From assembly GCA_013812065.1 (NCBI GenBank), contig JACCUC010000148.1:1-8276 (forward strand): 8,276 nt of DNA. Reading direction: 5' to 3'. The translations under genes and the position numbers were made by a program. Below, in pieces: positions 1 to 6,320 of the stretch (positions are counted from its first letter, which is position 1; the number at the start of each line of letters is the position of its first letter). The notes below the pieces were generated by a model. The model saw nothing but the letters and a program-made list of their open reading frames with translations, was not told where the DNA came from and did no database searches. Origin of the DNA: Thermoleophilaceae bacterium. GTDB lineage: Bacteria > Actinomycetota > Thermoleophilia > Solirubrobacterales > Thermoleophilaceae.

Positions 1-144
1 CACGCCCATCCGGATGACGCGCCATAGCTTCGCTGGACCTTTGTCCTCGGCCTCGACGATGCCACCGGCATCGCCTTCGGCCTGCGTCCACGGCCAGCTC
101 GCTCTGGCGCGCCCCCGGACGCACGCGCCCGGGGAATCAACCAT
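1..144 (-). CDS. Possible 5' end of a divergent gene, partial
   Basis: An open frame on the minus strand starts at an ATG (bases 144-142) and runs 48 codons off the left edge without a stop. About four fifths of its codons end in G or C. The distal part reads like a real protein (an acidic stretch followed by AKLWRVIRMGV). I recognise no family, and there is no clear Shine-Dalgarno sequence before the ATG. The plus strand is also open in one frame up to about 148, while another plus frame stops at 25-27 and could be the tail of an upstream gene. comEC often precedes holA, but nothing here identifies it. The frame may be chance in such GC-rich DNA. Confidence 0.2.
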   Translation of the reverse strand, partial: MVDSPGACVRGRARASWPWTQAEGDAGGIVEAEDKGPAKLWRVIRMGV

Positions 145-166
145 CTGAGGCGTCGGTCCCTCGCCG

Positions 167-172
167 TAGAAT
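167..172 (+). promoter_or_regulatory. -10 box of holA (leaderless promoter)
   Basis: TAGAAT is a near-consensus -10 hexamer in otherwise GC-rich DNA. It ends 6 bases before the GTG start of holA, so transcription would begin at or next to the start codon and give a leaderless mRNA. The same hexamer stands before the tRNA gene in this window. No convincing -35 box is visible; CTGAGG at 145-150 is the best candidate, with a 16-base spacer. Confidence 0.55.
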
Positions 173-178
173 CGACCC

Positions 179-1135
179 GTGGCCGAGCTCAGGACCGCCT
201 ACCTAGTAACCGGCGACGACGACGTCAAGATCGACGCTTGGCGCGGGCGGTTGCGCGCGCGCGCGAAGGCCGAAGGCGGACCGGGCGCCCTCGAGCGCTT
301 CGACGCGCGCGAGTCGGACCCGGCCGAGGTCGCGGCGGCGGCGGAGATGCTGACGCTCGCGGGCGGGGTGCGCTACCTCCTGGTCGACGATGCCGGCGCC
401 TGGAAGGCCGGCGACCTCGAGCCGCTCGAGCGGGTGCTCGGCGCGCCTCCGCCCGAGACGGTGCTCGTGCTCGTCGTGCGGGGCAAGCCGCTCGCGCGCC
501 TGCGCAAGGCCGTCGAGGGAGCGGGTGGCGAGGTGCGCGAGCACGCCGCTCCGAAGCCGTGGAAGCTTCCCGGGTGGGTGGTCGAGCGCGCCCGCGAGCA
601 GGGACTTCACCTGGACGCCGACGCCGCCAAGGCGCTCGTGGCGACCGCGGGCCCACGCCCGGTCCGGCTCCTGCGCGAGCTCGAGAAGCTCGGCGCCGCG
701 GCCCACCCGCGCACCCACCTCGGCGCCGAGGAGGTCGAGACGCTCGTGACCGGCGAGGCCGGGCCCGGCGTCTACGACCTCGCCGACGCCCTCGTCGCCG
801 GCGACCGCAGCCAGACGATCGCGCTGGCCGAGCGGCTGGTGGCGAGCGAGGGGCGCCCGGGAGCGCTGCTCTACCCGCTCGTGCGGCGCCTGCGCGACGT
901 CCACCGCGCGAGCGAGCTGCTCGACGCCGGCGTGCCCGAGCAGAAGGTGGCGGGGTCGCTGTCGATGCCGCCGTGGGCGGCCAAGCGGACGGTCGCCCAG
1001 GCCCGCAGCGCCGCCCGCGACGCGCTCGAGGACGCGCTGTGCGAGTTTGCCGACCTCGAGCTGCGGATGCGCACCGGCGAGGGCCTCGACGAGGCGACCG
1101 AGCTGTCGCTGACGCTGTCGCGGGCTACGCGGTAA
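179..1135 (+). CDS. holA: DNA polymerase III subunit delta
   Basis: This gene encodes the delta subunit of the DNA polymerase III clamp loader, which opens the beta sliding clamp and helps load it onto primed DNA. The 318-residue protein has the usual length and layout: an N-terminal AAA+-like domain starting at YLVTGDDDVKID (about residues 8-19), beta strands around YLLVDD (66-71) and VLVLVV (95-100), a middle domain with PRPVRLLRELEKL, and a helical C-terminal collar domain containing GALLYPLVRRLRDVH. Delta normally lacks a working Walker A motif, and none is seen here. The GTG start at 179 is chosen because it gives the family N-terminus and lies 6 bases after a -10 box; there is no Shine-Dalgarno sequence. 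The gene converges on rpsT, a pairing common in bacteria. Annotation is by family pattern. Confidence 0.9.
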   Translation: MAELRTAYLVTGDDDVKIDAWRGRLRARAKAEGGPGALERFDARESDPAEVAAAAEMLTLAGGVRYLLVDDAGAWKAGDLEPLERVLGAPPPETVLVLVVRGKPLARLRKAVEGAGGEVREHAAPKPWKLPGWVVERAREQGLHLDADAAKALVATAGPRPVRLLRELEKLGAAAHPRTHLGAEEVETLVTGEAGPGVYDLADALVAGDRSQTIALAERLVASEGRPGALLYPLVRRLRDVHRASELLDAGVPEQKVAGSLSMPPWAAKRTVAQARSAARDALEDALCEFADLELRMRTGEGLDEATELSLTLSRATR

Positions 1136-1157
1136 CGGCTCTGAATCCCGCGCGACG

Positions 1158-1170
1158 GCCGCCCCGCGGC
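1158..1170. terminator. Candidate hairpin between convergent holA and rpsT
   Basis: The 56-base gap between the two convergent stop codons contains GCCGC-CCC-GCGGC, a 5-bp GC stem with a 3-base loop, overlapping the palindrome GCGGCGCGCCGC at 1166-1177. The position suits a bidirectional terminator, but there is no U-tract on either side. Hairpins of this size are common in such GC-rich DNA. Confidence 0.25.
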
Positions 1171-1191
1171 GCGCCGCCCCCGGCTAACCGT

Positions 1192-1455
1192 CTAACCAGC
1201 CCGCGCCCGGATCCGAGCCGCCTGGGACTTCTTGCGTGCGCCGTTGTTGCGGTGCAGCGCCCCGACCTGTACCGCCCGCTCGATCCGGGAGTCGAGCTTG
1301 CGGTGCTCGGCCTCGGCCGCGGCGGCGTCGCCGGACTCGACGGCCGCGCCCAGCCGGCGGAAGTATGTCCTGACCTGTGACGTGTACATGCGGTTCTGCT
1401 GGCGCTCGCGCTCGGAGCGATGGATCCGCTTGAGTTGGGAGGCGATGTTGGCCAT
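1192..1455 (-). CDS. rpsT: 30S ribosomal protein bS20
   Basis: This gene encodes the small basic ribosomal protein S20, which binds 16S rRNA in the body of the 30S subunit. The 87-residue product starts MANIASQLKRIHRSERERQQ and carries the family's C-terminal signature, a Gly-x-x-His-x-Asn run followed by ARKKSQ (about residues 65-78). It is rich in Arg and Lys throughout, and the length is normal. The ATG at 1455-1453 is preferred because bS20 proteins usually start MANI. However, there is no Shine-Dalgarno sequence before it, and an in-frame GTG at 1491-1489 lies only 12 bases after the proposed -10 box. That GTG would add 12 residues (99 in total). The gene is divergent from murJ and convergent with holA, and appears to be a single-gene unit. 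Confidence 0.95.
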   Translation of the reverse strand: MANIASQLKRIHRSERERQQNRMYTSQVRTYFRRLGAAVESGDAAAAEAEHRKLDSRIERAVQVGALHRNNGARKKSQAARIRARAG

Positions 1456-1502
1456 GGACGCGAGTGCGCCGCGGCCCGGTCCCCCGGCCACGGCGAGCGC
1501 CG

Positions 1503-1510
1503 TACTATAG
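1503..1510. promoter_or_regulatory. Shared symmetric -10 element for murJ (+) and rpsT (-)
   Basis: The AT-rich octamer TACTATAG is isolated in very GC-rich DNA. On the plus strand it offers TACTAT (1503-1508), 9 bases before the murJ GTG. On the minus strand it offers TATAGT (1509-1504), one mismatch from TATAAT, directed at rpsT. The core CTATAG (1505-1510) is a perfect palindrome. One element could therefore fire in both directions, with RNA polymerase binding for one gene excluding the other. No clear -35 box is seen in either direction. Confidence 0.55.
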
Positions 1511-1517
1511 CGTCGGC

Positions 1518-3221
1518 GTGCCGCCCGACGAGCGCCACTCGACGCCCACCGAGCCGGCGACCACGGAGCCCGACGAGGCCGGTGCCAAGCTTCCTCCCCC
1601 GGCCGACGAGCCGGCCGAAGGCACGGCCCGCGCCGGTGGGGAGGCGCCCGCGACCCGCGGGCGTCGCCTCGCGCTGAGCACGGCCTTCTTCTCCTTCGCC
1701 ACCGGCCTCTCGCGCATCGCCGGCCTCGCGCGCGAGATCATCGCCGCGGGGCTGTTCGGCGTCTCGGGGGTGATGTCGGCGTTCACGATCGCCTTCCAGG
1801 TGCCCAACCTCGTGCGCGCCCTCGTCGCCGACTCGGCGCTTCAGGGCGCGTTCGTGCCCGTCTTCACCGAGTTGCTCGAGAAGGGCGAGCGGCGCGAGGC
1901 CTTCCGGCTCGCCTCGGGGCTCTTCTTCCTGCTCACCGTCGTGCTCGGAGCGCTGACCGCGCTGTTCGTGCTCGCCGCCCCTGCGCTCATTCCGCTCGTC
2001 GCGCCCGGCTTCGACCCCGCGCTCGAGTCGCTCACCGTGTCGCTCGCACGGCTCATGTTCCCGATCGTCCTCCTGCTCGCCCTGTCGGGGCTCGTGGTCG
2101 GCATGCTCAACTCGTTCGAGCACTTCAGCGTTCCCGCGCTGGCCCCGCTCGCGTGGAACTTCGTGATCATCGGCGCCCTCGTCGGGCTCACGCCGGTGCT
2201 CCCGGATGGCGACGAGATCTACGCCTACGCGATCGGCGTGCTCGTGGGGACGGTGGTCCAGCTCGTCCTGCCGATGCCGTGGCTGCGCGGGCGCGGGGGC
2301 CGCATCTCGCTGTCCACCGGCCTGCGCGACCCGCGCGTGTGGCGCGTCCTCAAGCTCATGCTCCCCGTGACGATCGCGCTCGGGCTGATCAACTTCTCGC
2401 TGCTGATCAACTCGCTCTTCGGGACGCTCGTGAGCGAGGAGGCCCCCGCGGCGATCGACAAGGCCTTCCGCATCTACATGCTCCCCCAAGGCCTCTTCTC
2501 GGTGGCGGTGGCGACGATCCTCTTTCCGACGCTCTCCCGCTTCGCCGCGCGCGGCGCGGTCGACGACCTGCGCGCGACCATGGCCAACGGCGTGCGCGCG
2601 ATCTCCCTGCTGCTGATCCCCTCGGCCGCGCTCATCGCGGTGCTCGCCGAGCCGATCACCCGGCTCGTCTACGAGCGCGGCGCCTTTGGCGCAGGCGCGA
2701 CCGACCTCGTGGCCGCGGCACTCTTCTGGTGGGCGTTCTCGCTGCCCTTCCAGGGGGTGAGCCTGCTCTTCTCGCGGACCTTCTTCAGCCTCCAGCGCCC
2801 GTGGGTGACGACCGCCCTGGCGGGCGCCAACCTGGCGCTCAACGCCGTGGTCGCGCTCGCGCTCTACCGCCCGCTCGGGGTGGCGGGGATCGTCATCGGG
2901 ACGGTGGTCTCGACGGTGGCCATGACCGTCGGCCAGGCGACCCTCCTGCGACGGGACCTGGGCGGGATCGAGAGCGCTCGCACGCTCGCCGCCGCCGCGC
3001 GCATGCTGCTCGCCGCGGCCGCACTCGCGGGGGTCGCCTACGCGGTCTGGGTCCCGCTCGACGCCGCCCTGGGCCGCTCGCTCGCCGCCCAGGCCGCCGC
3101 GATCGGCGCGGCGCTCACCGCCGGTACCGCGGTGTACGCCGTCGCGGTCATGCTCCTGCGGGTTCCCGAGGCACGCCAGGTGGCGGGCCTCCTGCGCGAG
3201 CGCGTCGGCCGCGAGCGGTAG
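1518..3221 (+). CDS. murJ: Lipid II flippase MurJ (MviN family)
   Basis: MurJ is the inner-membrane MOP-superfamily flippase that moves the peptidoglycan precursor lipid II across the cytoplasmic membrane. The 567-residue protein has a roughly 48-residue hydrophilic N-terminus rich in Pro, Glu and Thr, then a series of hydrophobic segments consistent with the 14-helix fold. Family motifs include SRIAGLARE (65-73), AFTIAFQVPNLVRALVADSA (88-107), FVPVFTE (112-118) and AFRIYMLPQGLFSVAVATIL (316-335). Arginines 66, 72, 100 and 318 match those important in Escherichia coli MurJ, but Ser87 stands where E. coli has the essential Asp39. The GTG at 1518 is chosen because it follows the -10 box by 9 bases; an upstream in-frame ATG at 1464 lies before the promoter. 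There is no C-terminal pseudokinase-type domain. The gene is divergent from rpsT, with lepA 50 bases downstream. Confidence 0.9.
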   Translation: MPPDERHSTPTEPATTEPDEAGAKLPPPADEPAEGTARAGGEAPATRGRRLALSTAFFSFATGLSRIAGLAREIIAAGLFGVSGVMSAFTIAFQVPNLVRALVADSALQGAFVPVFTELLEKGERREAFRLASGLFFLLTVVLGALTALFVLAAPALIPLVAPGFDPALESLTVSLARLMFPIVLLLALSGLVVGMLNSFEHFSVPALAPLAWNFVIIGALVGLTPVLPDGDEIYAYAIGVLVGTVVQLVLPMPWLRGRGGRISLSTGLRDPRVWRVLKLMLPVTIALGLINFSLLINSLFGTLVSEEAPAAIDKAFRIYMLPQGLFSVAVATILFPTLSRFAARGAVDDLRATMANGVRAISLLLIPSAALIAVLAEPITRLVYERGAFGAGATDLVAAALFWWAFSLPFQGVSLLFSRTFFSLQRPWVTTALAGANLALNAVVALALYRPLGVAGIVIGTVVSTVAMTVGQATLLRRDLGGIESARTLAAAARMLLAAAALAGVAYAVWVPLDAALGRSLAAQAAAIGAALTAGTAVYAVAVMLLRVPEARQVAGLLRERVGRER

Positions 3222-3253
3222 GCGCGCGCCGTGGCTCGGTCCCCGGCCGCCTC

Positions 3254-3259
3254 TAGCAT
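3254..3259 (+). promoter_or_regulatory. Candidate -10 box of lepA
   Basis: TAGCAT lies in the 50-base gap between murJ and lepA and ends 12 bases before the lepA ATG. Transcription would start about 5 bases before the ATG, giving a very short leader, which fits the absence of a Shine-Dalgarno sequence. lepA could also be read through from murJ. No -35 box is evident. Confidence 0.4.
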
Positions 3260-3271
3260 CTCGCCACGAGC

Positions 3272-5086
<1,815 letters not shown>

Positions 5087-5100
5087 CAGCGAGGTATCGC

Positions 5101-5114
5101 CTGTACTACAGTAG
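5101..5114. promoter_or_regulatory. Operator-like overlapping inverted repeats before the antitoxin gene
   Basis: CTGTA-C-TACAG (5101-5111) is a perfect inverted repeat. It overlaps a second perfect one, CTAC-A-GTAG (5106-5114). Both cover the proposed -10 box and lie 5-19 bases before the ATG. A ribbon-helix-helix repressor encoded by the next gene would block the promoter by binding here, the usual design of antitoxin autoregulation. Binding itself is inferred. Confidence 0.5.
5107..5112 (+). promoter_or_regulatory. -10 box of the toxin-antitoxin operon
   Basis: TACAGT fits TANNNT and ends 7 bases before the ATG at 5120, giving a leaderless antitoxin mRNA like holA and murJ here. TACTAC at 5104-5109 is an alternative. 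The box lies inside the inverted repeats of the proposed operator. Confidence 0.45.
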
Positions 5115-5119
5115 GTGTC

Positions 5120-5542
5120 ATGGCTCGGTCGCCGACCGCACAGCGCACGTTTCGCCTTGCGCCCGAGACGCTCGACCGGCTCGACGAGCGAGCTCGTGAT
5201 CTCGGCGAATCGCGCAACGGGCTCGCTCAGCGACTGCTCGACGAGGGATTGCGGCTCGAGCAGCACCCACTGATCTACTTCCGCGAGGGTGCCGCCGGGC
5301 TACGCCGTCCGGCCCTGGTGGGGACTCGCCTCTACGTCTGGCAGGTGGTCGACACCTTACGGGCAAGCGATGGCGTCCAGGACGCCGCGTCGTACCTCGC
5401 GCTGACCGAGGCGCAGGTGCGGGCGGCCGCCGGCTACTACGCCGACTTCGTGGACGAGGTGGAGGCCGACGCGGCCGCCGAGCGCGAGTTCGCCGAGCGT
5501 GACCGCGCGCGAGCCGAGCGCGCGCAACAGGTACTCGGGTGA
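5120..5542 (+). CDS. Antitoxin with RHH and DUF433 domains (VapB45-like)
   Basis: This is the likely antitoxin and autorepressor of a type II module. The 140-residue protein has a ribbon-helix-helix-like N-terminus: a strand at RTFRLAPE (9-16), a helix at TLDRLDERARDLG (17-29) and a second helix beginning SRNGLAQRLLDEGL (31-44). A DUF433-like segment follows, with the typical core RPALVGTRLYVWQVVDTLRA (63-82), then LTEAQVRAAAGYYADFVDEV. The tail (about 117-140) is a highly charged helix rich in Glu, Arg and Ala, a plausible toxin-binding arm. Most DUF433 proteins are only about 75-80 residues, so the extra DNA-binding domain is notable. The ATG at 5120 follows a -10 box directly. The stop overlaps the start of the toxin gene by 4 bases, consistent with translational coupling. 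It should sequester the toxin and repress the operon. Confidence 0.75.
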   Translation: MARSPTAQRTFRLAPETLDRLDERARDLGESRNGLAQRLLDEGLRLEQHPLIYFREGAAGLRRPALVGTRLYVWQVVDTLRASDGVQDAASYLALTEAQVRAAAGYYADFVDEVEADAAAEREFAERDRARAERAQQVLG

Positions 5543-5907
5543 AGCTACTGCTCGACGAGCAGTACAGCCCGGACATAGCCGCCCACCTTCGCGCCGAGGG
5601 ATACGACGTCACCTCGGTTCACGACCTTGGTCTTGTGGGGATCGCTGACCGGCCTCTGCTTGAGGCCGCGGCGGGAGCGCAGCGCGCCCTCGTGACCAAC
5701 AACGTCCGCGACTTCGCGCCGCTGGCGGGCGCCTGGGCCGCCGAAGGGCGCGATCACAACGGTCTCATCTTCACTTCCGACCGCAGGTTGCCGAGAGCGA
5801 GGAACACGATCGGGCTGTTCGTCGATGCTCTCAAGGTGCTCTTGGACGCCGAGCCCTCCGCCGGCGGCTTGAAGAACCAGGTTCGCTGGCTGGTGAGCGG
5901 GCGGTAG
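5539..5907 (+). CDS. DUF5615 PIN-like toxin (VapC45-like)
   Basis: This 122-residue protein matches the DUF5615 PIN-like family, probable metal-dependent RNases that act as toxins beside DUF433 antitoxins. Visible features are the N-terminal strand and acidic pair KLLLDEQYSP (2-11, Asp6 and Glu7), a middle Asp in GIADRPLLEAA (Asp37), the signature VTNNVRDFAPL (52-62, Asp58), and a later strand GLIFTSDR (75-82). These acids probably form the Mg/Mn site of the PIN fold. It starts with GTG at 5539 inside the antitoxin stop region (GTGA overlap, 5539-5542), so expression is probably coupled to the antitoxin. The RNA target is unknown and cannot be read from sequence. No independent promoter is seen. 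Confidence 0.75.
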   Translation: MKLLLDEQYSPDIAAHLRAEGYDVTSVHDLGLVGIADRPLLEAAAGAQRALVTNNVRDFAPLAGAWAAEGRDHNGLIFTSDRRLPRARNTIGLFVDALKVLLDAEPSAGGLKNQVRWLVSGR

Positions 5908-6048
5908 CTGCGCCTCGAACCCCTCAACGGATACGACAGAAGTCGCTCGACCGATCGCGGACCCCGCGGCCCGAAAGCCGCCCGTTCCGCTGTTCTGAGC
6001 GGGAGGAGAAAGAGGGATAGCGAGAGGACGGCGATGGCCGGCGAGGAT

Positions 6049-6067
6049 GAAGGCGAGCAACGCCTTC
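6049..6067 (+). terminator. Perfect 7-bp hairpin, possible terminator of the toxin-antitoxin operon
   Basis: GAAGGCG and CGCCTTC pair perfectly around the loop AGCAA, and a U-G pair can extend the stem by one. It is 142 bases past the toxin stop and has no following U-run, so its role as a terminator is uncertain. It could instead be part of a larger RNA structure. Confidence 0.25.
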
Positions 6068-6132
6068 GAAGAGCCCAGTGCGGGATGGGTGCCACCGCAT
6101 CTGGCGGGTTGATCGAGGCAGGGCATCGGCCG

Positions 6133-6163
6133 TTGCGGCGCCCATCCGGCCGCCGACTAGAAT
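6133..6163 (+). promoter_or_regulatory. Promoter of tRNA-Pro
   Basis: TAGAAT at 6158-6163 is a near-consensus -10 box ending 11 bases before the mature tRNA 5' end, so a short leader would be removed by RNase P. TTGCGG at 6133-6138 is a possible -35 box, with a rather long 19-base spacer. The same -10 hexamer is used before holA. Confidence 0.6.
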
Positions 6164-6174
6164 CCCGCGGGCAT

Positions 6175-6248
6175 CGGGGCGTGGCGCAGCCTGGTAGCGC
6201 GCACCGTTCGGGTCGGTGAGGTCCCCGGTTCAAATCCGGGCGCCCCGA
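6175..6248 (+). tRNA. tRNA-Pro (anticodon CGG)
   Basis: The 74-base cloverleaf is complete. The acceptor stem CGGGGCG (6175-6181) pairs perfectly with CGCCCCG (6241-6247), and the discriminator is A. The D stem is GCGC/GCGC around AGCCTGGTA. The anticodon stem CACCG/CGGTG holds the loop TTCGGGT, so the anticodon is CGG, reading the proline codon CCG. The T arm is CCCGG-TTCAAAT-CCGGG. G follows the anticodon, as expected for proline tRNAs methylated by TrmD. CCA is not encoded (TTG follows), so it must be added after transcription. The tRNA stands alone between the toxin gene and the flavoprotein gene. Confidence 0.97.
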
Positions 6249-6276
6249 TTGCGGATCTGGTCTTCCTCCTCCCGGC

Positions 6277-6282
6277 TAGCTT
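6277..6282 (+). promoter_or_regulatory. Candidate -10 box of the flavoprotein operon
   Basis: TAGCTT fits TANNNT in the 72-base gap after the tRNA and would give a leader of about 32 bases before the ATG at 6321. Read-through from the tRNA promoter is also possible. No -35 box is clear. Confidence 0.25.
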
Positions 6283-6307
6283 ACCGAGGCCGGCATGTCC
6301 CGACACT

Positions 6308-6312
6308 AGGAG
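6308..6312 (+). promoter_or_regulatory. Shine-Dalgarno sequence AGGAG
   Basis: AGGAG lies 8 bases before the ATG at 6321 and fixes that start. It is the only strong Shine-Dalgarno sequence I see before a gene here, in contrast to the leaderless-looking housekeeping genes. Confidence 0.65.
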
Positions 6313-6320
6313 CGCCCTGA

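Larger units (their letters stand above)
5908..6174. other. Structured intergenic region between toxin gene and tRNA-Pro
   Basis: No convincing gene lies in these 267 bases. The strand is purine-rich around 5998-6060. Visible stems are GCGGC/GCCGC (5966-5970 with 5977-5981), CCGCT/AGCGG (5987-5991 with 5998-6002), GAAGGCG/CGCCTTC (6049-6055 with 6061-6067, loop AGCAA), and GTGCGG plus TGG with CCA plus CCGCAT (6078-6100, 9 bp including one G-U pair, with a 2-base bulge). A competing 11-bp pairing joins 6083-6093 with 6137-6147. The first two may end toxin-operon transcription, although U-tracts are absent. I match it to no known RNA family. Confidence 0.35.

Noticed and set aside
1166..1177. 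Perfect palindrome GCGGCGCGCCGC between holA and rpsT as a protein-binding site
   Set aside because: Pure GC palindromes of this length are expected in DNA of this composition, and its position is explained as well by a terminator hairpin.
1182..1196. Repeated CTAACC just after the rpsT stop codon
   Set aside because: Only two copies of 6 bases are present; too short to call a repeat element.
1125..2489. Long open frame of about 450 codons on the minus strand across rpsT and the first half of murJ
   Set aside because: It overlaps two well-supported genes, its product is low-complexity (His, Arg, Glu, Gly), and such frames arise as mirrors of coding sequence in GC-rich DNA.
6034..6219. Small plus-strand open frame with ATG at 6034
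   Set aside because: It runs into the tRNA-Pro gene and the tRNA promoter, has no ribosome binding site at a proper distance, and its product has no recognisable pattern.
6228..6248. tRNA-Pro 3' end as an integration (att) site for the neighbouring toxin-antitoxin module
   Set aside because: The module lies on the 5' side of the tRNA, I found no second copy of the tRNA 3' end in the window, and there is no integrase gene.
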